Assembly (NCBI GenBank): GCA_050084515.1
Contig: CM114272.1
Coordinates: 39,494,001 to 39,558,000, forward strand
Source: Blasia pusilla
Taxonomy: Eukaryota; Marchantiophyta; Marchantiopsida; Blasiales
Reading direction: 5' to 3'
DNA: 64,000 nt
Position numbers and translations under genes: made by a program. Positions 11,141-20,777 of the stretch are shown here, piece after piece (the stretch's first letter is position 1; every line of letters begins with the position of its first letter). Below the pieces are notes generated by a model, which was given only the letters and a program-made list of their open reading frames with translations, made no database searches and was not told where the DNA came from.

Positions 11141-12180
11141 GTGATGAGGCCCAACGTTTGGTGTAGTAGTTGTGGAACCCGGGGGCATCTTGTACAAGAA
11201 TGCCCGCTTCGGTGGATCTGCGGTGGGTCTAGGAAGAGTCCCCTATTGAAGAAGGATGGTATGAACGACAGTGGGAAGGGTGCTATGCCGTGCAAGCGGT
11301 GCCACCCCAAACCCTGGAAGAAGCTGGATCACGCGGTATGTACTTCCGAATACGGGAACAGAGACCTCGAGACAGATTATGGGTCCGCGGCCTTCACGCC
11401 ACCCATCAAGAGAAATTGTTGTTATAGCTCGCGCAGTTGGCAGACCATCTGGGCCAATAATTGCCCAAACCGAAGCGACGGTGGGACTCAATCCCTTATC
11501 GCGAAGCGCAAGAAGGGCGGGCACACTACCGTGGAATGCCCGGAGCCTAAGGTCCCACGTTTGTTGGTCGGTATGTAAATACTCAGCGGCTCAACCGAGC
11601 CCAAGAACGATGTAAATGTACAAGTGGTCGGGTGGAAGAAGTAGTGTCCCCGAGACCAAAGCGAGTCACCATCAGCGAGGAAGACTCGACCCAAGGGGCC
11701 AACGAAGAATCATCGGACTGGCCCAAAGAATTTCAAGAAACAGTGTTGGCGGTCATCACGAGATCAAAGAGTCAGACCAGGGGGACCCCAAAGGTAAAGA
11801 AGGGTGCTGCCGTCTTCGCCTTGGCTTCGGAAGCCAAGAACAAAGCGGTGAACACCTTACGTGCCGGAAAGGCCATCCTCAAAGGCGATGTGGACCCGGC
11901 CTTTGACCGAAGTCATCTGAAATACTTCCATCAGGACGTGGAGGACCAGGTCTGTGCTCAAGTGCGGGAGGCTCAGGAACCAGAGGGGAAACAGACCCCA
12001 GAGAAGGCAAAGGCCAACCCTAGTACGACAATCCAAGCCATGGCGACATCACCACTGGTCCTAGAAGCGTACGATTTACTGAGGGACTTGGCGTCAACCC
12101 CGGCCAACATAACCCTGCTGCAGTTGCTAATGGATAACCCAAAGATATCACGGAAAAATCTGCGCAAAGATGGAAAATAA
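11141..12180 (+). pseudogene. Element A nucleocapsid and linker region
   Basis: The 11141-11578 frame has a CCHC zinc knuckle, CSSCGTRGHLVQEC (C-x2-C-x4-H-x4-C), and a second degenerate one ending KKGGHTTVECPEP. A charged linker follows in another frame at 11632-12180, including a conserved block (HLKYFHQDVEDQV) that matches G at 46830-46890 (SIYFHHEVEEQV). The knuckles would bind RNA. The region is split by frameshifts. Confidence 0.7.
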
Positions 12181-12213
12181 GCCCGCAAAAAAAAAGACCG
12201 GAAGGCGTGAAAA

Positions 12214-12597
12214 TTGCCGATGGTGGACCTATTCCGTATCGAAGTTGAGGACTTGGGAGCCCCCGAAGTGGAGGTGGAGATTGAGGGCTATACCATTAAG
12301 AAGGTCCCCATTGATTCCGGAAGCGGAATCAATATTATGACGGAGCAAACAGCTCGGGCCCTAGGGTACACGGTGTACGAGCCCACAGACAAGTACTTGC
12401 GGTTTGCGGATCAATCCCGGAAGAGACCCCTCGGACAGCTCACGCAAATTCCGACCATGCTCGGGGGAGTGTTGTTTATGTTGGACTACTTAGTCTTACA
12501 GCCCCTGACCGCGACGGGCTATCCTTTGCTCATCGGAAGACCCTGGCTGTATGGCACGAGAGTGACTACAGATTGGAAAAGGCGTCGGTTCACGTTC
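12214..12597 (+). CDS. Element A aspartic protease
   Basis: A 128-residue uninterrupted frame. VEIEGYTIKKVPIDSGSGIN holds the active-site DSGS, and YPLLIGRPWLYG resembles the ILG-type second motif of retropepsins. This domain would process Gag-Pol. G has a close copy at 46212-46895, where the motif reads IDSESN, a substitution expected to inactivate it. This is the best preserved coding segment of A. Confidence 0.8.
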
Positions 12598-12789
12598 TAG
12601 GCGCCGAATCGGGACTAAAGCGGCTCATCCTTATCGTGGAAATCTCGACCACCCCAAGGAGAGACGCCACCGATCAGCACGGCTATACGTCGAGATCAAG
12701 ACAACACCACCGCTACTGAGTCCTCGTCCAATGTATATTACTTAGAATGTTATGAAATAGATGAGGAGGCAGTACCCTCCAAGCCAAGG

Positions 12790-13620
12790 TTGACTCGAGA
12801 GGAAGAAAAGCTAGGTCATAGCACCTTCCAGTTTACCGAAAACATGGTTCAGGAGCAGGACTATGTCAAGGTCAATATTGCAGATCAAAAATCTCTACGC
12901 CTTTCGGCGGATTTGTCTCCTACCACTCTTATAAAATATAAAAGACTACTGTTTGAGTATTTGGATGTCTTTGCATACTCTATGGATGAAATGAGAGGCA
13001 TTCCCGCACAATATGGTGAACACCAAATTGATCTTAAAGAAGCGCGGTCCCGGTGCGAATGCGACAATATCGCCCGAACCCAAAGTACTCATTGTTAGTC
13101 AAGGCGAGATCGATTAGCGTCTCGGGGGGAATAATCTATCCGGTGTTAAGCAGTGGGTGTAGCCCATCGTAATTGTGCCTAAAAACAAACGGGCAAAATC
13201 CGAGTGTGCCAGGACTATCGGAAATTAAATGCGCCACCTTAAAAGACCACCATCCTCTACCTTTCAAGCGAGTATTTTGGATAAAGTGGCGGGCACGAGC
13301 GGTATACCTTTTGGCGGGTATTCGGGGTACAACCAGGTATCCATAAGAGAAAAGGATCGTCCCCTCACAACGTTCACGACGGATTTCGGGAACTTTTCGC
13401 ATATCGCGTAATGCCTTTTGGGTTGTGCAATGCCCGGCTACTTTCCAACGGATGATGATCTCCATCTTCCAGGAGTATCTTCGGAAGTTCGTCGAAATCT
13501 TTTAGACGATTTTTGTATCTTTAGCACGGAGGCGAACATCTTGAAAAGTTAGAGTTAACACTCAGACTTATGTCAAAGTGCATTTGTCCTTCATCGGACA
13601 AATCCTATATCGCTATGAAA
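12790..13620 (+). pseudogene. Element A reverse transcriptase, heavily decayed
   Basis: The N-terminal part is clear: ENMVQEQDYVKVNIADQK, then LIKYKRLLFEYLDVFAYS and DEMRGIP, a Ty3/gypsy lead-in to RT. The fingers and palm follow in broken frames (PIVIVPKNKRAKS, RPLTTFTTDFG). No intact YxDD box is readable: the expected place near 13500 reads LLDDFCIF out of the preceding frame. Several stops and shifts fall within 800 bp, so this RT cannot work. Confidence 0.7.
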
Positions 13621-13633
13621 TAAGGAATTCTCT

Positions 13634-14415
13634 TTGGGGACACCGAGTGTCGCGCAAGGAATTGAGGTCGACAAGGCCAAGGTGGATATTATCGTCGCAT
13701 TGGAACCACCCACTAATCTCCGGGAATTGAGAGGATTCTTGGGACATGTCGGGTATTATCGACGGTTCATTAAAGATTACGCGGTAAAAGCAGGCGCTCT
13801 TACTGCATTACTTAAGAAGACCACCGAATGGGAGTGGACACCAGCGTGCCAAGTGGTATACGACACCTTAAAAGACGCATTGCAAAAGGCTCCTGTACTT
13901 CAGTCCCCCGATTGGACCAAACCCTTCCACGTGTATGTAGACACGTCCTCATTTGCCATTGGAGTAGTGCTCAGCCAATTGGATGAGCACAAACATGATT
14001 TTCCAATTTACTCGCCGCCGACAACTATCGGCGGCGAGCAGAAATATACAACCACCGAACGAGAGGCGTTAGGCATGGTCTTTCGTGTAAAAAAGTTCGA
14101 CACTATTTATTAGGGTACGAATTTGTCTTTCATGTGGATCATTTTGCACTCAGACCCTTAATGGTGAAAGCCGACATGTCAAGACGCATTGCACGGTGGA
14201 TCTTGTTGCTACAAGAATTCACATTCGATGTGGTGACCCGTGCCGGCAAGGTGCATACCAATGCCGATTTTCTTTCCGGGTTGAGGATGACAAACGCGGA
14301 CCTCACCCAATCTGTCAATGATACCTTTCCCGATCTGTTCCAGATAACAAAGGAACGGTTGAGCCGGTCGTTGTATGCGGATATTCTGCATTTTCTAATG
14401 ACTCTGCGACTTCTG
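13634..14415 (+). pseudogene. Element A RT thumb and RNase H
   Basis: ELRGFLGHVGYYRRFIKDYA is the RT connection motif of Ty3/gypsy elements. PFHVYVDTSSFAIGVVLSQ contains the first RNase H aspartate, and TTEREALGMVF the conserved glutamate. 14134-14280 follows after a stop at 14112 (DHFALRPLMVKADMSRRIARW, then NADFLSG). RNase H would degrade the RNA template during cDNA synthesis. Confidence 0.75.
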
Positions 14416-14419
14416 CCCG

Positions 14420-15588
14420 ATGATGACGCGGAAGAACGCAGCTTTTTTTTTACATCGGATAGGCCCTTATGAGCTCTGTCAAGGGGTCTTATTCAAATTA
14501 GGTGCTGATGAAGAGCATCGAAGATACTTGGAAGCTGAAGAGGTTCCCCAGGTCATCAGAGCTCTGCATATGGCTGATTCCGGTGGACACTATGCGGTAA
14601 AAAATACCGTGAAGAAAATTTTGGCCGCACGATATTGGTGGCCGACTATGTATAAAGACGTAGGTAATTTTATTCGGAGTTGTGATGCCTGTCAAAGGGC
14701 AGGTCGACCCACGGCGACTACGCGGTGGCCTTTGGTCCCCATCATGCCCCTAGCTCCTTTTGAAAAATGGGGCATTGACCCAGAGGCCCTATCTCCCCGG
14801 CCACTCGCCAAACCCGGCGGAAATATATTCTTATCGCCACGGACTATTGTACTAAGATGGTTGAAGCAGTAGCCACGCGGAAAGATGACAGTGAAACAGT
14901 GGCTAAGTTTTTATACGAGATGATTATCACGCGTTATGGCTGTCCGTTGGAACTAGTCAGTGACCGGGGGACGCACTTCCTGAACCAGACTATTGAGTCT
15001 CTCACTTCCCACTTTCTCATTAAGCATCGGAAAACCACTCCCTACAACCCTAAAGCCAACGGGTTGACGGAAAAATTGAACGGCCTCATTTGCCGAATAT
15101 TAAATCGATTAACGGTAACCTATTCCTATGATTGGGACACAAAAATTGCCCCAGCATTATGGGCGTACCGAACAGCTGAGAAGGTGACAACAAACTACAC
15201 CCCGTTCTTCCTGACTTATGGCGTACATCCCTTAACACCTATTCAATGGGCGTTGCCCACTTATCGGGTATTGGAGGGCACAAGAACGGAAGCTGCGGAC
15301 GAAGTTATCAAACACAGGAATGAGACTCTAGTGGAGTTGGAAGAAGCACACATGCTCGCGTTACAACGGACATCCCAAGTGCAAAAAGAACGTAAGAAAC
15401 GTTACGATCGACATCTCCGGCCACAATCTATCAATGTTGGCGACTTAGTGCTATTGTATGATAACCGGCGACTAAAGTTCCCTGGAAAATTAAAATTAAA
15501 TTGGATGGGACCCTACCGGGTATTGGCCATCTATGATAATGGATCCCTCCAATTAGAAACCTTACAGGGAGAATCCCTACCCACGTGA
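14420..15588 (+). pseudogene. Element A integrase
   Basis: 14420-14872 carries the zinc-binding HHCC motif (HMADSGGHYAVKN...CDACQ) and the start of the core. A shift near 14860 leads into 14857-15588, which contains VSDRGTHFLNQ (second catalytic Asp) and LTEKLNGLICR (catalytic Glu). The C-terminal part ends with LKLNWMGPYRVLAIYDNGSL, the GPY module, and no chromodomain follows. It would insert the cDNA into the genome. Confidence 0.8.
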
Positions 15589-15639
15589 GTCAATGGAATG
15601 CATGTGCGCCGGTATTATGAGCCCGAACCTGAGGATGAC

Positions 15640-15987
15640 TGAAACATGAGGAAGGGGGTAGGCGAACGCCCCATGCTTCGCGAAGTCACGAAGCACCGAA
15701 GTTCAAGATAGACCGTGCTTCGCGAAGTAGCGAAGCACCGAGGTTCCAGACAGCCCATGGGCGGCAAAGCAAGCGCAGAAGATAGGAAGATAGGAAGGGG
15801 AAGCGTGGCGAAGCCGCAAAGCGCCCACTTTCTTGTAACAGCCCCGCGCCACGACCAATGACGGACAGGGGGGGAGCGGACTATAAGAGCAGTCTGGCGT
15901 ACCCAAGTGGGTATTTTCATGGACGGGATCACCACGAAGTTGCGTAGCAGGCCAAAGCGTGGTGTCCATCGAGATCGACCTAGCAAC
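15640..15987 (+). other. Spacer between integrase and ORF3 of A
   Basis: Noncoding. It carries two short palindromic blocks, near 15675 and 15717 (TTCGCGAAG...CGAAGCACCGA), related to the GCGAAGC motif iterated in the LTR. It may contain a splice acceptor or promoter for the downstream ORF; neither is provable from sequence. Confidence 0.4.
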
Positions 15988-17822
15988 ATGCCTCGCGAAG
16001 ACGCCACACCCATTCTGCGAAGCGCGGCGATGCCGACGGTCAAGCTGTCACCGGAGCTGATCGAAGCGCTGGAGGAGCGATCGTTGGCAACTTTCTTTCA
16101 AGCCAACTGGACTCTAACATCAGGAGAACTCCTGGGCAAGCTTCGCTCGGCGTCTGCAGTCGCCAAATTTTGAAAGAAGGGTCTTCGGTATCGAGCTCAG
16201 CCCCAACACTGGACGGCGGACGATTGGAGAGCAACTTATTCGCTCCATTGCGCGAGTCGAAGTATGACACGGAGTTGCTCGTCAAACATGAAGATCTTTT
16301 AGCACTCGGCTGTGTCACGTCTGAGCGCCTGGGCAGGAACGGCTACAAGGCTTCGTCACTCTCTCCGCCCGTCTTTGGTCAGTTTTGCAAACATCTGATG
16401 ACCCTGTTTTATCCCGCTCGTTCTTACTATCTATCGAACAAGATCTTGAAGATGTGCTACATCATCTGGAATCAACACCTTGACCCCGAAGCCCCAGGAG
16501 TCGACTTTGCTGCTTTTGTGGACGGGCACGTACGAGGAATGGTGGACGTGCTTCATCCAAGCACGAAGTCCTTCCTCTCTCCTTTCTTGATTCACCTTTA
16601 TATTCACAAGCAGAAATTGACCGCACAGGAGGCATTAGATTGGACGCAAGTGACCCCCGTCCGACTACCACGGAAAGGCGCAACTAGTACCAGGGGTAGC
16701 CGCGAAGTCACCCCGCCCTCCGAAGCACCTCAGCAACATCCGCACACTTCGGCTTTGAAGAAAGACGAAGCTATCAACGAAATGCCTCAGCCAAAGCGAG
16801 GCCGGGTTAATTTTGAATCACCCCCGGACCCAGAGCCTGTCATGCAGGAGGATTCCGACGAGACCCCGCGGGCAAGGGATCATCAACCTACGCTTTGTCT
16901 CATGTCGCAGACGGTAGACGACATGATGTGGTTCTTGCAATTGGCAGTTCCCGTCATGAACCAACTCCAGCGGATTCTTCAACTCGAGGATACGGCGTCC
17001 GTGGACGATTATTTAGAAGGCTTGCACGACCTCAATCAGAGAGCCCAAGCTTCGTCAGACCACAAAGTCGTCGAGCAGCGTAAACGAATGCAAATACGGA
17101 ACCAGGAACTCGAAGAAACGCAGACCATGCTTCGCAAAACTCAGAGCGACTTGGTCGAGTGTCGATCTGGGCAATAACGACGCCAATGGGAAAGTCTGGC
17201 GCTTAACCTCGAATGTGGGGCGGATCAGTTAGTTTCGCAGATCAAGGAGGCTTCGCACCTCATTAACAAGTATCGACATCAGATACAGCAGGTTCACACC
17301 GAATTCAAGAAGTTATCGATCCAGCATGCCGAGTCTTCGAAGCTGCTTCAAGAACATCAAGAAGCGAACAAAGACTTATTGGCACAATGGACGGAGGCTA
17401 CCGGGAGGATCCCAGTCTTGGAGGCAGAGTAGAAGCTACTCAACGAAGCCTAGATGGACCCAGATGATGTCAAAGAGCTGGTCGACGAAGCAAGCAAGAA
17501 CTTCGAAGAGCAGATGAACGAGGAAATCGACTACATCAACAAACATTGGAAGCGCCAATTCGACAATCATACTAAATCTCTTCCAGAAGTAGTACCCACT
17601 CTTTCCATTACTCTTGAAGAATTACCAGCATTCACTCCATCTGATGTCTTAGTCCAGAATGAAGTCCTCGGGAGTCACTTAGTTGTTAACAAGTCGCGAG
17701 AAAGAATGCGCAATCATACCCCTAACATTATCAACAAACCTTCTACGATTCATGGCCGTTTGGTGCCTAACCCTGAATTTGATAGTTTAGACGACACATT
17801 TATGGAGATAGCAGATACATCA
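15988..17822 (+). pseudogene. Element A third ORF (after integrase), coiled-coil protein
   Basis: Starts MPREDATPILRSAAMPTVK, shifts frame near 16170, and continues to 17175 (SLSPPVFGQFCKHLMTLFYP, then FLIHLYIHKQKLTAQEALDW). After stops, a coiled-coil-like tail follows to 17822 (KELVDEASKNFEEQMNEEID). Athila and some Tat elements have an extra, env-like or unknown ORF at this place. I see no signal peptide or clear membrane segment, so I do not call it an envelope. Function unknown. Confidence 0.6.
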
Positions 17823-17848
17823 TGAAGTGTTCGCAGAGGCGGCTCACA

Positions 17849-17864
17849 TTTGAGGGAGAGGGTA
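17849..17864 (+). promoter_or_regulatory. Polypurine tract of A
   Basis: TTTGAGGGAGAGGGTA directly precedes the right LTR start. It would prime plus-strand DNA synthesis. Confidence 0.7.
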
Positions 17865-19071
17865 TGTGATACCCACAATTTTGTAATCTTGAAGAATATA
17901 TCATTTTATTCAACAAAGACTCTTGTATATTATGATTTTGATTATGATTATCTATTATTATGAAGAAGAATAAGTGAATCACCAAGCTCCTAAGACAAGG
18001 CAGAGAGATGGAAGATCAAGGATTTGCCTTAGAGGAGAATCAAAAGCTGTAAAGAAGTATAAAGGATCAACGCGAAGCTTAGCGAAGCTCAACGCGGCTT
18101 CAGCGAAGCCAAATAAGCTTAACAAAGTCTAACGGCTCAACGAAGCTCTATATATGAAGTACCTGCGTTCTTCAGCGAAAGCCACCTAAGAGCGGCACGA
18201 AAGCACAAAGAAGAAAGAAGAACTTCGTCCTCCGGCAATTTAGCGCGTGGCTTCAAAGATGATTGAGATTCAAACGACACATAGTTTTGAGAATGAGACT
18301 AGGAAGCGCGACCCTTTGTATCAAATTGGTAGTTAGGCAGTTTTGTATTATGGATTCATAGGGATCGTAGGAAAAGCTAAGAGAACCATAGATCTAGGTA
18401 GTTACAAATATTGAAAAGACACCAACTTCATCAAGAACGCTTCGGATCATAGAAACGATCCTACTCTCGAGAATATTTAAGAAACAGGACAGAAGCTATT
18501 AGCATCATTCGCTCATGAAGTCCTTATCTCAGAGGAATGGTCCGAGCAAGAGAGATGTACCCTCTCGAGCTTGTAGATACTTTGAAGTCTTCCAATTCTT
18601 GATGGAGTAGTAAAGCATTCATTCATTCATTATGGTGTGCGATGCTTATGTCTGAACATTCTTTTTGGGTCTGCCGAGTGAAGAGTGAATCAGGCGAACC
18701 TTTCTCATCAATGGAATAATCAATATAAAGTTGTATGAAATCTATTTGACAGAGAGTAACTGCCCGACAGTTGATTGAGTTCCGAAAGTAGGAGAAGCCA
18801 GCTTTATTCTTGAGGTCTCTATGAGGTTCCGAGATGATGAGAGAACAAATTGCCTGAGCGTACTTGAAATTCCACTCGAGAGAATTGAAGAAGAAAACAT
18901 AGGTACTAAGAAGGATCGGAAGCTGATACTTGAATACTACAATTGAATTACATAATCAATTACACTTTTACAACATAATCATCACCTTATACTCTCTTTT
19001 CATCCAACAATGATCCTCTTGGGGATCGAACTCTACAATTGACTGTAAATAAGAAACACTTAGACATTACA
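17865..19071 (+). repeat. Right (3') LTR of element A
   Basis: 1207 bp, TGTGATACCC...CATTACA, followed by ATGCA. Long stretches are identical to the left LTR. Differences concentrate near 18090-18320, 18530, 18665-18700 and 18750-18775. Confidence 0.92.
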
Positions 19072-19076
19072 ATGCA

Positions 19077-19554
19077 CAACCAAGTGCTTTTTGCGAGACA
19101 TGTTCAAGAGGCGCTAGATAAACAGAACGCAGAGGCCGAGATGTCGCAGGCCTTGAAGAAAAGGATCGTCGACAAAAAGAGAGAAAAGAAGCGCCTGGAT
19201 GCATCGGTGAGGAGGGCAGAATTGGCTAAAGCGAGGAGGGAAAAAGCGATAGCCATTAACGATAGCCCAGCCCGTCCAACCGCCAGTGTTGAGATGCGGG
19301 AAATGTCCCCCACGAAGTCTGGGGACACAATCAACATAGTGGAAACTACAGAAGTTGAAATCGATGACGACGAGGTCATGAGGACCGCCAGTGTGGAGAT
19401 GGTGGACATGGCGAAGAAGCCGGAGAGCGGTCATTCGACTCCAAGCCCGGCGGAGGACATCGACTCTATCGGATCGACGAGTTTCGGTCGATTTGCCGAC
19501 CTCTGTCTCGCAGACAAGTTAGCTGGTCAAGAAACCGACCCCATTTTCGAGCGG
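19077..19554 (+). pseudogene. ParB-like/DNA methyltransferase gene of M1, exon 1 second part
   Basis: Resumes the coding sequence cut at 8315. It encodes a highly charged helical region (HVQEALDKQNAEAEMSQALK, then Lys/Arg/Glu-rich) and an acidic Ser/Thr-rich linker (TASVEMREMSPTKSGD), and ends QETDPIFER at a GTAAGA donor at 19555. M2 has the same exon (62327-62954) with about 80% similar residues. The helical part looks like a coiled coil; no enzyme domain is visible here. Confidence 0.75.
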
Positions 19555-19642
19555 GTAAGAGAGGTTAGGTTTTTTAATTATGTGAATCGCAATTCATTGG
19601 GATTTCATGTGTAGCTTATTCCTCTTTTCCCGGTTCGACTAG

Positions 19643-20107
19643 GTGGTAAAGGAGATGGCACTCATGGAGGGCCAACGCCCGAGATTCCACTCGCGATTGC
19701 GGACAATGGAATACGTCCGCGAAATTGATCGGCGAGGACATTGCGGCTAAAACAATCGGCGGCGACAAAGATCCCACGTCGACAACTTTCCTCCCTTCTA
19801 TGTTCGGCCTTACGACGAGCATGGAACCCAAGCTACAGTTAACGAGGAGGACTTGGAAAAGCTCGACACATTCTCGGAGGATGCGAGACCAGGACTTGAA
19901 GGCAAGTTGAGGGCACGGAATTCAGCTGGATGAGGAATCTGCATTTCTTCATTTGGGATGGGAATCACAGGTTCATGGCGTAGACCAAGGGTTTGCGGAG
20001 GAGCGGCCCAACTCATTGGAGGCACATTTCTGCGTGAAGGCAGTGGTCCTTCACCCATACCCTCATCACATGGCGACGGTGGAGATGGCAATGCATGCCA
20101 TGAACAC
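19643..20107 (+). pseudogene. ParB-like/DNA methyltransferase gene of M1, exon 2 (ParB/Srx-like)
   Basis: Acceptor AG at 19641-19642, donor GTGAGT at 20108. It is frameshifted relative to the M2 exon. LRTMEYVREI, WMRNLHFFIWDGNHRFMA and a His-rich end are recognisable. The FFIWDGNHRF box resembles the G-x-H/R-R motif of the ParB/sulfiredoxin fold (as in DGHHR). An in-frame TAG follows MA, where M2 has TGG. The domain assignment rests on the short motif plus the upstream IPL-x2-LR pattern, so it is tentative. Confidence 0.6.
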
Positions 20108-20777
20108 GTGAGTATCTTTAACACTTTCGCAAATCGTCGGACTCCGACGAGTTGCTCGATTGATGAATGGGTTAGGTTTGTTTTTGCCGAAAGCAACTCG
20201 TCGGACTCCGACGGGTTGCTCGACTGCACGTATTTTCGGATCTTTTTTTAAGATTGCAACTCGTCGGACTCCGACGACTTGTTTGATTGAACATAGATTT
20301 AACTAGTTTTTGGCCCAAAGCAAACCGTGAGTCCGACGGGTTGCTCAACAAAGCCGCCTTGTGAGGATGTTTTTGAAGAATACAACTCGTCGGACTCGAC
20401 GAGTTGTTCGATTGCATGTTTAGAAGGTTTTTCCCCAAAGCAACCCGTTGGAGTCCGACGGGTTGCTTGCCTCAAACTTCATTTTTGGCTGAAATTAACA
20501 CGTCGGACTCCGACGGGTTGATATGGGGAAAAATAGCCGAGGCAAGCAACCCGTCGGACTTGCTTTGGGGAAAAACCTTCTAAACCTCTGATCCTTTCGA
20601 GCAACTCATCGAGTCCGACGGGTTGCATTCTTAAAAGAACACCCTCACAAGGCGACCTATCAGCAACCCGTCGGACTCGACGGTTTGCTTACCTGCATTA
20701 GCAAATCTGAATGCAATCCGTCGGACTCCGGACGGGTTGCATCATTAAGCTTCGTTGCTAGAATCCGACCTTGAGCT
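20108..20777 (+). repeat. M1 intron 2: palindrome array with fold-back halves
   Basis: Copies of the 27-bp palindrome begin at about 20129, 20193, 20256, 20320, 20382 and 20440, spaced 58-64 bp, with centres GACTC or GAGTC. From about 20540 on the array runs in the opposite direction: GGGGAAAAACCTTCTAAAC near 20577 is the reverse complement of 20417-20437, and ACCCTCACAAGGCG near 20640 that of about 20352-20367. The intron could therefore fold into one long hairpin carrying smaller ones. Confidence 0.8.

Larger units (their letters stand above)
8316..19071 (+). mobile_element. A: full-length Ty3/gypsy LTR retrotransposon (Tat/Athila-like)
   Basis: A structurally complete 10.76-kb element: two LTRs of about 1.2 kb, TG...CA ends, ATGCA duplication, tRNA-Asp PBS, gag, protease, RT, RNase H, integrase, a third ORF and a purine tract. 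The tRNA-Asp PBS, long LTRs and a coding region between integrase and the 3' LTR are the usual marks of the Tat/Athila lineage. No chromodomain was found. Coding regions carry many stops and shifts, yet the LTRs are largely identical, so insertion into M1 was fairly recent and the element may have moved by help from another copy. A relative, G, lies at 45905-50140 on the other strand. Confidence 0.9.

Noticed and set aside
15988-17822. Retroviral-type envelope gene in A
   Set aside because: No signal peptide, furin-like site or transmembrane helix is visible; position alone is not enough.
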